From NCBI GenBank assembly GCA_038503065.1, contig JBCAMK010000013.1:806001-870000 (forward strand): 64,000 bases of DNA, in the 5' to 3' direction. Positions within the stretch are counted from its first letter, which is position 1; every line of letters begins with the position of its first letter. The DNA is from Paragyromitra xinjiangensis. Lineage: Eukaryota; Ascomycota; Pezizomycetes; Pezizales; Discinaceae. Under the pieces are notes generated by a model that saw only the letters and a list, made by a program, of their open reading frames with translations, was not told where the DNA came from and did no database searches. A program made the position numbers and the translations under genes. Below are positions 1-12,222 of the stretch, one piece after another.

Positions 1-1
1 T

Positions 2-3000
2 TCTTTAGACCTTAGCGACCTTGGACGTGTTGGCATTGCGGGAGATTTTGGTGGCATCTCAATCTACGAGTTCGAGGGTCAGACCGAGTCGTCCCCGTTC
101 TCGAATGGGTCACAGAGCTTATTATCGCGATTACCAAATGGGATATTCACAACTCTAGCTTCCTCTGATGCTCAGATTCAGGCTCTGTGTGTGCATGAGT
201 TGAGTGACGGGACAGTTAAAGGAATCTTTGTGGGTGGTAATTTCACGGGGTTAGGAAACGTTCCAGCAAACGGGGTCGCCTTGTTCAACCCTAATGATGG
301 GAGCGTAGTAGCATTAGATGGATTGGTCGGGAAGGTTCACGCGCTTCTTTGTGATAAGGATACCAACACAGTGTTTGTGGGTGGTGATTTCAGTGGTTCA
401 AACTCCAGCAACGCTATTGCATGGGTGGATTCTAAGGGGTGGACCGATCTACCCTTCGACGGTTTTAACGGGCCAGTTAAGGCAATCTCGAGGTCGCCGA
501 ACAGCACAATCACTTTTGGAGGGACTTTTACTAGTCTGGGAAATTCTTCGATTCCAATAGTGAAGAATGCGCAGACTATAAACCTGGTTTCCACCAATAT
601 CACCGCGGAACAAACAACTGACCTGGCCGGTTTCAACGACCCTACCAGCATCGTGTGTTCAGATGGGACAGATAATCAGTGGTTGCTGAGGGATGGCCAA
701 CAGGGTTCCTGGACAGCCAATTTCAAATTCGAATTCAAGCCCACCAAACTACGGCTGCGTAATGCTAATTTTGAAGGGCGTGGCACAAAAATATTTAGAT
801 TCACCGCACTCCCTCTCGATGGCATCATGAACCTTACCTACATTGATCCTCAGAGTAACACAACGAAATTCTGTGATGCTTGGTGTGAGCTGTCTAATGG
901 GACAACATCCCAGGATTTTCTTTTCGTTAATAATGTTGGCATGAGTTCAATTCGGATCGACATTTTCGAGCACTATGGTGCTGGAGGTGGTCTTGCTGGC
1001 ATTGAGTTATTTCAGGATGGTTCGTCAAGATAACTTCCCTAGTGTGGAAGACCTAGCTGATACATGTTGCTAGATATCTTTGCGTTTGCGTCCCCAGACT
1101 TGAACGAGCCAACTTGCGCATCGACTAGCGCAAGGTCCTCTTCGATCGTGACCGGACAATGGACGGAAATGGACGGGCCGGAAGTTGACTCTGAATACTT
1201 GTCAACTAATCTTGATTCCGCTCAGCTATCCTCAGCTGCCATTGTTTTTGAGCCTCATATCCAACAATCCGGAGAGTACGCCGTACTCGTATTTACTCCC
1301 GGATGTCGTCAAGACAACAGCTGTAGCTCTCGCGGCCAAGTCAATATCACTGCCACTTACACAAAAGATGGATCTACTGCCACCCCAACTCAATTCTTTC
1401 AAACAAACGACTTTGATAAATATGACACTGTTTATAGGGGCTACGTCGACGCTTCGGACGGTAGTTTCCGCCCGAGTGTCACGCTTACCCCTTCATCATC
1501 GCAGTCGTTAGCATTTGTCAACATTGTTGCCCAAAAGGTTCAGTTCCAATTATTCAGCAACATGACAGACAGCAACAGTGACGCAACTGGTGCAACTAGT
1601 TCTGGTTCGCTTGAGCTGAACGGGCTTTATGAATTTAATCCTAAACAAACAAACACGCCTACGGCAGCGGATATCGATAATTCCGTCATTAGCACTGCTG
1701 GGCGTCAGCTGAATAGCGGTGCAATGATTACCACACTTACCCTGAAGGACGATACGACTTATGTTGGGGGCAACTTCAGTGCTAAGGACGGTAGTTTCGA
1801 GCACTTCTTTGCCATTGGTCCAGGCGGCCCAGTCGCACCTTCTAATGGGGGGTTGAACAATACTGTTCTTGCTATGCTTCTCCTGGATGACCTTTTGTAT
1901 CTTGGAGGTTTGTTCCAGGACACTAATTCAAAGTCGACTACCGGACTAGGATTTGTTGCCGCATACAATACCCAGAACCGAGAGTGGCAGGCATTGGGCG
2001 CTGGTGTGAATGGTCGTGTTATGGACATCGTTTCACTTAGTGTCAATATCAGTTCTGGGACCGAAAACGCTATCGCCCTTAGTGGTGATTTCACTAGTAT
2101 CGAAGCAAGTGGAGATGCTGTTGCTATAGATGTTGATGGATTTGCTGTGTGGGTACCTTCTCAAAAGCAATGGCTGGAGAGGTTGTCGGGCGATACGATC
2201 GCTATCGGAGGCGTTCTCTCGGCTGCTGTGTCTGTTCCCGGGAGCGATATCTTATATTCTGGATCTATCGCTTCGCAAAGTCTCTCGGCATCTGGTGCTG
2301 TTTCCCTGTCGTCAGCAGACACTACTGTCGCCCTCCAGGCCTTACCTGTGAAAATCGAGGAAACCTTGCACACAACCCAGAAGCGGCGTACAATCGTTCC
2401 TGAAGGGTATGAAGGCGTGGTGACGGGCGTCTTCTACGCCCCCGATAGCGGAGCCCAAAATTTGACTGTGTTAGGGGGTCACTTCACTGCACAGGGGAAA
2501 AACGGCACTGTCCATAACTTGCTGATAATCAACGGCGCTGTGAATGATGAGATCACTGGATTCGGAAGTGAAATCGAGAGCACTGGCACTGTTCTTGCAC
2601 TGACTATCGTGGGCACTCTTCTTTTCATTGGTGGATCACTTACAGGGAAAGTCAATGGTGATGTTAGTGGTATGGTGATCTGGGATTTGTCAACAAATAC
2701 GTTTGCTTCAGTACAGCCCGTTGGATTAGAAGGTTTGTGTTACTATCTATCTTTCAGTGTGTGGCTTTTGACTCTTCTATAGGTGATGCCGTTAAGGTTC
2801 TTGCAATTTCCCAGCGCCCAGACACCGAGGAAATATATGTAGGAGGAGCTTTCGCCTCAGGTGGCTCCCTTCCCTGCCCAAGCCTCTGTATCTTTGATAA
2901 TTCGGCCAAACAATGGGGCAATGTAGGAGGGGATGTATCTGGTCAGGTGGATGTTACAGTATGGATTGATGCCAACACGTTGCTTATTGGTGGTGATATG

Positions 3001-3838
3001 ACGCTCAATAATACTGCAACTTATCTCGCAATTTATAACGCGAAGTCAAGTGCATGGCAAGCTTTCACTGGAGATGTTTCAAATATCCCGGGCCCTGTCC
3101 AGAGCGTTGCGTTTGATTCTGCGACTAAGGATTCTTTTTTTATTTCTGGTGTCACAGCCTCCGATGGATCAGCGTATTTGATGAAGTATACAAGTGGCAA
3201 GTTTGTTGCGCTAGGTATTTCTGCAATGGATCCTGTTTTTTCTTATCTCGAAGCTGATATTTGTTTTAGAGGGATTGGGAGCAACTACTTCTATTAGAAA
3301 CATTCAAGTCCTGAATGTCAATACGGAACACACCGCTACCAACACCCTGGACGCAAAACAATCCCTCCTAGTTTTGGGATCTCTCGACCTTCCGTCTTTC
3401 GGGAACGCCTCCGCTGCCTTTTACGATGGTACTAGCTGGACACCCTTCCTTCTTACCTCTAGGGAAAACGGTGAGCCGGGAACTATATCCTCGCTCTTCT
3501 CGCAAAGAGTGCAGAAATTTGGCGCCGAAGGTAAGTCTAGCATGATACAAGAAATAGTGGGCTCAATACAAGCGAAACGTACTAATCGTACATCTCATCT
3601 AGGCAAAAAACTCGCAAAAGGTTTCGTGATCTTGATATCTCTTGCAATTGCTTTGGGCCTTGTGTTCTTGCTTGTTGTCTTAGGTGTCCTGGCGTCCTAT
3701 ATCAGGCGACGCCGTGAGGGATATACCCCCGCGCCCACAAGAGCCTCACCGGTTCAACAGTCTATGCAAATGCAAGAGAGACTTCCCCCGGCACAACTAT
3801 TTGGCAATTCTGCACGACCAGGCGGGCCAATGTTATAA
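2..3838 (+). CDS. RAX2: RAX2-like cortical polarity protein (5' end outside window)
   Basis: Large type I membrane glycoprotein of the RAX2 family, which marks cell-pole or hyphal-tip sites for polarised growth. The reading frame is already open at base 2, so the N-terminus and signal peptide lie upstream. I join five segments: 2-1019, 1074-2732, 2783-3214, 3270-3530 and 3603-3838, all phase-consistent with GT-AG introns; about 1,190 codons are in the window. The ectodomain repeats short beta-propeller-like units of the type VGGNFTG, VGGDFSG, YVGGNFSA and IGGSLTG, with many N-glycosylation sequons. Near the C-terminus there is one hydrophobic helix (FVILISLAIALGLVFLLVV, about 3625-3690) followed by RRRREG and a short proline-rich cytosolic tail ending at the TAA. 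The last intron (72 bp) is a multiple of three, so retention would keep the frame. Family assignment rests on overall sequence pattern and topology. Confidence 0.9.
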
Positions 3839-6800
3839 GATCCTTTGTTGAATATCTAATTTCCTTTGTCCTGGGTTTTATCCCTCTGGTCGTTAATGTC
3901 GGAGTCAAGTTTCTGGATCGTAGTTTTCTAATACTTCACTTGTTCATTTTTTTCTGCTTTTGGTTCTACTGGAAGATTAGGGAGCTTGGCGTCCCAGTCC
4001 ATTGGATCTTCTGCCTTATTTTTCTTCTTTACCTTGAGATTTTTTCCTATCATTCCTTTGACCAATAATGCTTGAAGTAGTAAGAGTCCCAATACTAGAG
4101 CCCCCACATTTTGTTAAGCATCAACAACTTTATCTTTTTGTTTCTGGAGTTTATATCATTTTACTATGGCGATCAATTTTGCTTGTCCTATATAGTGGCG
4201 GGTTTTGTCTTCTGTTTGTATGTTCTATCGATCTTCTGCCTTACCGTGGCACATGCCTTTTTTTTTCTTATCCTTCTAAAGCGGTTGGGTAGATTCGGGT
4301 TGGGTTCGGACGAATGGTTTGTGATGATGTTACGTTTTGGGTAGTTGAATAGCTGTGGATGGAAGGTTTAATCGAAGTGCACCGCCTAATCCCTGAAACG
4401 GTGGCTGCCAGAAGCAATTAGATAGAGCACTATCTTAATTGGTTTGGGGCTTTTTTTAGAGTAATCGATTTACCAAACTATTTTACTTTATTATAACGTG
4501 TGAACTTCGATGGCGGAGGCTTCTATGAGGGTAGCTATAGTGTGTTCCTGGGTGGAACGGCCTGAATCAGCTGTTCTGTCTCAGTATTTCCCACCATTGA
4601 GTGCGTAAATTTGGACATTAGTTCCACTTGCATGTTTTTGCACCCAGACACCAGAACTTATTTTGCTAGAGCCGCTCACCCTCGCCCTGTCAAAACTCGA
4701 AAGCTTGAATTACCGTGTCTCTCGGCTGTTCAAGTTTCTCTAGAGACTTGAATCGCTGTAAGTGCTGGAACTTCGACCTGAAGATAATGATCTAGATTTC
4801 AGTATGCCGGCCGGGTACTATGGTTGTGATCAGCTTTCCATTCATCTATGTTGGTCGATGGGCTATTTTGCTATAAGAGATAATCCCGTCTCGCTAAATA
4901 TCTCCTAGGATTGTGAAGAAAGATGGCCACCAACTTAGGGCTTTTGATGCACTTCCATGATTTTTTTTGCTACTTTTACTCTCTCGCTTCATATGATGTT
5001 TCGAGCTTGATTTTGCATCACATCACAGCAGCGGTTCTCGACACAGATGCTATTAATTCCAGCGTTTTAAAGTACTACCTTGTGGTGACATGGATAAGAC
5101 CTTACGCTACTGGGTGTTTTCCCAGCTGTATAGGTCTTGTTACAGCTTTTCGAGTCATTAATCTTAAGCCTGTGTTTTGCCACCTTCTCGATGTGCTTGC
5201 TAATTTGAGGCTCAAATGTTCCTAGCTATTCGTAGGATGTCTACTGTGTATTCCCTCAAGAAGCTAGGCTGTCAGCTGCGTGCTTAAGCATGCCATGCTC
5301 TACCACAAGTACCTGAGAATGGATTTCGGTGGCAATAGCTTTTGATTTGCCGCACGGTAGCTCTTAACGACTTAGTTGGTCTAGTCAATGCCTCTGTTTT
5401 AGGTACTTAGGGTAGAGCATATAATCAAATAACGACTAGGTAGCAAATAGTATGAATGACGCTATGCGATGATTGAGGTTTGGGCTCGGGACCCTGGTAG
5501 AAGTAGTTTTGAACTGAGAGAGATTTATGTTTTGTCTGTGGTGATAATATTACCCCCTAGACCGTAACCAGTCCCTTTTGGAACCGATATTCACCAACTT
5601 TTCGAGTTTTTTGTGAATTGCTCAACCACCCCCCAATTACCACTTCGTCTTTGATCAAAATAGTAGGGCAGAAGCTAGTTAATCTTTAATGAATTTACGT
5701 ACTTTTAGTAAATTTTTAGAGCTAGGTACGGGTCTCTGAAGATAGGGCTTTGATTGCGCCAAGCCAACGCATTTTTGATGTGATTTAACCCAACAGCAAC
5801 GGTACCTAAAGTTATACTGAGACCAAATTGAGGGTTTTCTTCCGATTTTTGGTTATATGATACTTCAGTAGGTTAGTTTCACGATATTAGAATCCCAACA
5901 ACTATTTATTGTTTTTGTATGTGGGAGGGAATGGTAGAAAGGTGGCTGTTTTTAGTGTCGCGATGAAAGGTACACACACCAAAATAGCGAAATTTAGGTC
6001 ATTTTCTTAGGTACAACTACAACTTCCCAGAGCCCACAAGAATACCAATAATCTATAATACCCTAAGACAATTTAGATCTATTATTTTAATATTAGCAAA
6101 CTTTTTTTTGCTTTCACGACTTATTCTATAGTATAGGAAGGCCTAGAAAAAAGCGCCGAGCCACTGCAACAGCCAACACCACAGGCCAACAATGTGTTCC
6201 CTTATAGTAATAAAACAAGGGATTGATTATCTGGGTAGCATATTATCACCCTAAAAAAATCCTGTTATTTTTGGGCTGATATCAATTGTAAAAATAGTGT
6301 TGTATATGACCAAAATTACCGGTCCCAAACGGGACTGAAACGAGAGTATGGTCTAGGGGATAGGCTCTAGAGGCTAAATAAGCTATTATCACTTATAGTG
6401 TCCTTAGAGATAGATATAGTCTTTCGAAGGAAAGGTGGTACCTCCATGGCATAATTTCATTTCGCGATCATGCGGAGGCATTTTGGACGATATAAGTATT
6501 TAAGATATAGGACTTGTGGATATAAAGAGGGTCATGCTAATGTTTGGCTTGGATATAGGTAGATTCCCAGCCCTGTAGACAACTTATAGGCTTTTTCTGT
6601 AATAGATTTAGGCCCATAGCTATCCAAAATAGCCCCTTTGGAAAGCTAGCAAAATCTCCATACAGGCAAGTGATATTCTCAAAGGGTATACTCCAGGCTT
6701 GGGGACGGTCGGAATACTAAGGGAAAGAATGATGGTGGCGACGGGGAATGTACTCACCGATTCCGAAGCAACTAAGTCAAGTCAGGGGCTCCCTTGAGAT

Positions 6801-8676
6801 TGGTATCTTGAGAAATAACAGAATTTGGTAGCTAAAATATAAATCTCTGACACCGCTGAAACCCACTTCAAAAATCCCTGAAAGTCAGAATGACTACATA
6901 TGTGTCGTATACAGCTACCTAATATTGCATAAAAGATATTATAAGGCCTGATTTTAACGTTTCGAGGGGGCAGTTACAGTGGGGTCGGGAAATTGGTTTT
7001 AGGGTAAAAAACACTTGTGCAGCTAGGTCAATTCAATAGCCTGGTAGTACTACCTTGCGGCTGGGTGTGTCGGAGAGTTTGGTGTGACGGGTTTTGACCC
7101 GGCTTCACCGACATCAACAAGTTGGCAACCCAACAAGTGATTTTGAAAAGCTGGAGATGAAGGTTACACTCAAGAGCAACAGTAATAGCTAGATAAAATA
7201 CACTAGCTAGTTGCAAGATAAAATAAGCAGACACCGAAAAGTTGATATGAACATCGCATTGCAGAAGATCGCTCAATGGTTTGAAATTTCAAAGGTTCCA
7301 GATATGACTCTTAGTTGGTATACAAATGGCTTCGCTCTAGTAACTACACCTGGAAATCCATCATAACTGATATTGCAAGATGGTAGTCTGCTAACCGACG
7401 ATCACGTGACGATCAGCTTGGATCGTTATAAGAGAGCTCGCCCAAACCTATTTAGAATGAATGAATGGTGATGCCAGACTAGGCTGGCGGATAAATTATC
7501 TGAATTCCCACCACTTATTTGTGAAAGGCAGAAATTACTAGATATCCTGGCATAAAGCTTATAGACACATATTTGTGGAGTGGGTACTTGTGGCCTATAA
7601 AAGCTAGCTATAGCGAGGTTGATACAAGACAGTTTGTTTTCGAAGGTCCCTGTTTATTTCTAGTAGGGGGCGCGGTGTGGGTAAAGAATTCAGACCCAGA
7701 CCACCTGAATGTACACATGGGCTTACCCTTTGCGCGATTGGTTCTAATAAAGTTATATCAAGAACCACTACGAAGTCCCTTATAGGTAGATTTAAACGTA
7801 AGGTTAAAGGCTTGATAGTTTACACCAGAGTAGAGTTGTGACGGATGTGAAAGATTTACCCGAACTAGAGGGTGATTTGGAGATTCGAAATTTTGGAACA
7901 ATCCACAAGGGACAGGATTCTTAACCTCAGAAAGTTTGAGGTTGTGGCTGCATTGTGGCAAAGGAGCGCTGTAGAATTCGCTGAAATTCGTTCTGGTGCT
8001 AGAAAGTATTGTTGTTTTTGTTTTTAACTTGAGAATTTTTTTTGCCTTAGTGGCTTCGAATAAAACATATTCCAGAGTATCAGCGAGTCTTATTGCGTGC
8101 AGCCTCGTGCTCAACCCATATTGTGTGGCTTGCTGCACACCGTAGGGTAGTAGCTATTGATGGGAACGAGCCTCGTATCTTATGCACGTTTTATAGTACT
8201 CACTAGTGGAACAAATTTCAGCAGATTCTACGGCGGGCTTGGCATCACAGACGGCACCTATCGCAGGCAAGATATAGTGGGCGAGCCATTCCTATTGGTT
8301 GAAAGCCTGCCTGGTACTTCGTTTGGAACCCTTTTGTGCTCTTTCAACACCCCTCCTTTCTCCGAAATACCTTCAGGCATTTCGTATTTAGAAAACCCGC
8401 TTAGGTCCAGACTGCTTCACAGCTTTTGATTAAGAATAAGTGTTTCAGGCAACGTGGCCCCAAAACTGCGATATGAGTACGTGTCTACTAAGATCGCCCT
8501 TGAAAGCGTTAAAAGAGAACACGAATAAGCGTGAAATATGACACTAACTCACACAAAGGACGCAAATCAGGCATTCCCATGCTGTCCCAAAGAGATATAA
8601 AAATGTACCTGTACAATGAACAGGAAATCTGATCAAGGCCTTTCAAAGAGACTTAGGAGCACTTATTATCACGAGG
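3839..8676. other. gene-poor AT-rich spacer
   Basis: About 4.8 kb with no coding sequence I can support. ORFs here are short, lack family resemblance and sit in AT-rich DNA with frequent stops in all frames. The first few hundred bases should contain the 3' UTR of the RAX2-like gene. I see no tRNA, rRNA or recognisable transposon protein. Confidence 0.5.
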
Positions 8677-9607
8677 TTAGGCGTTTTCATCCTCTAGAGA
8701 ATCATTATGATCATCTGTATCAGCATAAGTCGGATCAAAAAGATCTTTATCGCCGGGCCTTTTAGCATCTCGTGCTACTTCATATGCCTATGTACTATCG
8801 TTAGATATGCTACTTGGGTGACAACTGCAGGGCTGGTCCGTTAAACTCAAGTAGCCTGAGAACAACGTACCTGTGCTGAAGGAGACGATGGGAGCTGTAT
8901 TTATTAGTATCGAGAATATGTGAGGGAACAAGCGAGGCCTACACTCACATTTATGAGAACCGCCGGATCTTTCATCTTTGCGGCTTTTGCCTTTGCAATT
9001 TTCTAGGTGTAATCCTACGTCAGATTTTTTACGGTACTGTGATTATGCGAGGTTAATGGTATAAGGCTAATGATAGCACACAAACCTCTAGAAGATGTGC
9101 TACAGCAGGCTTTTCTCCTGCGAGCGTTTTGTAATCTTCATAGTTGGTGTCATCCACAACCATGACGGTAACATCACCGATTGGGGTTTTCGAGGGAGTT
9201 GAAGAAGATGCTACAGGGATCTTCCTAGACTCGATAGGAGTACCGTCTAGCTCTGCTATGAAAGCAGCTGGATCAACATTAGGAGTAAAAGATGTTTCTG
9301 AGAGTTGCTCGGTGATGTCGGTAACGACAGGTTGGGCGACAAACTCATGGCAAGATTTACCCTTAGGAATAGTAGCACTATTATCTGAATTTTTGGCTGC
9401 GATAGGCATATTTTTGGATAATTGAAGAATGGTCGAGTGTTCTGGCCGAGGGATGGAGAACCGCGCGGGGAGCACAGCCTTATACCAAGTCATGGGGTTG
9501 CCAATCGGCATTTCCCGAACGCCAAGTAGATATCCGCGGCGGGTTCGAGGCTTGGCAGAGAGGACACGATCCTCCAGGCAGCTGCAGGCAGCATCATCTA
9601 AAGGCAT
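8677..9607 (-). CDS. small spliced hypothetical protein (228 aa)
   Basis: Not recognised. Starting at the ATG at 9607, a 174-codon exon (9607-9086) ends at a GT donor; a second exon 9002-8949 (18 codons, basic: KIAKAKAAKMKDPAVLIN) and a third 8787-8677 (acidic, ending DDHNDSLEDENA and TAA) follow. All three junctions are phase 0 with GT/AG sites, and the acceptors (acacctag, tacatag) are good. The predicted protein has a Cys-containing N-terminus (ACSCLED), a Ser/Thr/Pro-rich middle and an Asp/Glu-rich tail; no signal peptide or membrane segment is evident. It stands alone in a gene-poor spacer. The consistent phase and the amino-acid bias of the two downstream exons argue for a real gene, but without a family match the model stays tentative. 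Confidence 0.45.
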
Positions 9608-12222
9608 TATACCTTAAGAAAACGGGAGGAATTGATATTTAGTTACCGCCTACACGCATAAACTATATTTAGATCAGTATCTTCGTCTATTCTGCACAAG
9701 ATTCCACTAAGACCTGGGAGAGATGTGCCAGAAAACGGGATGAAGCAAGTAAATCATGTGCGTATTTACTAGTGTGTATTGCCAAAAACTCGACTTGCTA
9801 CCATAGCTACTGATAGCTTCGAGTACAAGAATGTACAAAAACCATAGTAACTGCCAACTCGACTGGGATGAGACTAAATAATTTAGAGTGTTGTAATGGG
9901 CCCGGGACGCAGGCCGTCTGAAGTTTCTACAGTATTGGAAGATGTAGTAGATGCAGTACTCTACTTGCTAGAAATAAAATACGGCTTTGTTTTTGGTTGC
10001 AGCAAGCCCTACTACCTCCAAGCCATATTTTATTTTTTTGCTAGTACTTAGAGTTGAACTAGAATATTTTGACATGCGAGGGCAGACCCCCACTCTTCCG
10101 TACCGTACTCACGGGATTCTAGGCAACTTAACAGTGAAAAGGCCAAAATGTGAGCGAAACAAAATGTGAAATCGCCTAACTACGAATTTGTCTTCATTCG
10201 GTGTATCACGTGCCTCTACGAGTATATCGCGGGGGAGCTACCTCATGGAAACTCTGCTGCAGAATAAAGACCTATATGTATGCAAAATATTGAGGAGATA
10301 AAAGTCCACGGCTCTTATCAGGAAAGGCTGGAGACTTCTATCGTGAATTTAAGATTAATTGTTGCCCATAATTCCTGGTACTCCTACGCGTTCGAACTGG
10401 GTACATGTAGTAGTAAGTACACGCAATTATCGAGCTGGTGCAAGCTACCGTATGTGCTCGAAATAAGACCTGAAAGTAACCCAAGCTAGGCCTAACATGG
10501 TACGAAATGTGGCCAAATTATCAGTATTCTACCACTCAGAGAATCTCTCGAGAATACCACTCAAAAGATATGTGGCTCATGCGAAGCGCGAGCTCCTGGA
10601 TGGGTCATCTGGTACCACATTAAGCCTAGCTCGTGATACTTTCAGGTCGTATTTTGAGATCTCGAGAGTACATACGGTAGTGCTGGTTGCTTTTGCAACT
10701 ACTAGGGTCAGGCATATGGAGATGGGACAGGTCTCACACTTTTTGTATGGTGACCTCGCGGAACGGAAAATTCCGGTGTTCCATCTCCACTACCCTGACC
10801 CGAGTACATGTATGTTCGTTTGTATCAAATTTCGCTAAGACTCCCCAATTTCTCCTTAGAACTATCTTTATAGATTATAATGTCCTGCCTCGGGATTAGG
10901 GGGGGCTCCCGAGGGATCGAAAGTGATTTACGCGGGAAAACATTTCATATTCAGAGAGGGTGGCTTGAAGATTTCCTTGAGAAACATTCTCAAGAGCCTT
11001 GGTAATTTCACTCTCCAGTCGTATTAGCATAAGATAGGGAATGGAACTGTTGGGCATCTAATTTCAGTTATATATACGTGTATGTAGCCGGAGTATACCG
11101 GAACTTCCAGTCTCTTTAAGGATTTAAAGAAAATAATGAATCTGAGCTGTTATTGATGATGGGAAGGGGAAAGGAAATAAATTTTCACGGATGGTGGGGT
11201 GCCAATGCCACAATGAAGGTTGCTTGGTTTACATAGCTCATAGGCTTTGGTATGGACTTTGGCAGGATCGTAAAAGTCGGAAAAATTTGATTTTGCTCAC
11301 AGGTCTGGATGGCGAAGACCATGCCCACTTCCGATTTTCGTGACCCTGCCAGAGTACTCGACTAATCGGGGATTTAGGCTTTTTGCCAAATATCGATAGA
11401 ACACCAATCCCTATTAGAACTGTATGTACAGCCGTGTAAGAAAAGTCTTGACACCCTAGTAGCTGCTAGTGAGGTGGGGTGTCAAGACCTTTCTTACGCG
11501 GTTGTACATACTGTAACAAGTGACAAGAGTGGTGTTTGCTCCTTCTGTTGGATTCTGTAAAGTACATGTACATGTATATGCGGATGAAAGGGCCCGGAAG
11601 CACCGGAGGCAGAGGTACACATATGTAATCAATGTCAACCAGGAACCTCTGTGGAATAGGTACATATGTGTACGCCATATGTATGTAATCCGCTTCGGCG
11701 TACTGCCCAAATGTGTGCATCACGGGTGTCGCCAACACCGAGATAAAACATCACCAAACGCAAGAAGCCCCTACTGAGTTTTTTTTACTTATAAGCACTT
11801 CCAAAACTCCATATGTTTAGATCAATAAGTAGCAGTAATGTAGTTTCAGAATTATAAATGTATCGACTTTTGAGGCGACCAACCTCTGATGGGTAGGCAG
11901 AAACCCCTGACTGTATCATTATGGTAGCGGTTGAGTAATTACCTATCCCAATGTTTGTGGTCGAAGGATGTTTCTGTGCAGGACACATGACGCATGAAAC
12001 CCCAAACAACTGCTTGCGGCGGCGGCGGTTGTGAGTGTAGAGCCCGGAGTATTTTAGTTTGACCCACCAAACAAAACTCTCTCTCAACCCCTCTTCTCCC
12101 CACTCCACCATTATCATCTCACCCGCCCGTACCCTCAACAAGTTCTCCATCAGTAACATCGTCTACCGTTGCCGCCTGAAAAAAAGAAAATCTACTTCCA
12201 AAACCTCAAACGCTCGAGAAAG
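9608..12222. other. intergenic spacer upstream of G6PD gene
   Basis: No supported gene. It carries the hairpin at 11425-11508 and four copies of TACATGTA (10402, 10805, and two overlapping copies at 11563 and 11569). The last 150 bases before 12223 are pyrimidine-rich (ctctctctcaacccctcttctccccac region) and probably hold the promoter and 5' leader of the dehydrogenase gene. Confidence 0.5.
11425..11508. repeat. TA-flanked hairpin (MITE-like)
   Basis: Two inverted arms of about 33 bases (left begins TGTACAGCCGTGTAAG; right ends with its near-perfect complement) enclose a loop of about 20 bases containing tagtagctgctagtgagg. A TA dinucleotide lies immediately outside each end (11423-11424 and 11509-11510), as expected for Tc1/mariner-type insertion. 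No coding capacity. Confidence 0.55.

Noticed and set aside
337..651. Minus-strand ORF of 104 codons
   Set aside because: Shadow of the RAX2-like gene on the opposite strand.
7758..8138. 126-codon minus-strand ORF
   Set aside because: No motif, no good context, AT-rich spacer; no better than chance.
11785..12159. 124-codon minus-strand ORF upstream of the G6PD gene
   Set aside because: Antisense to a pyrimidine-rich leader, low complexity, no family resemblance.
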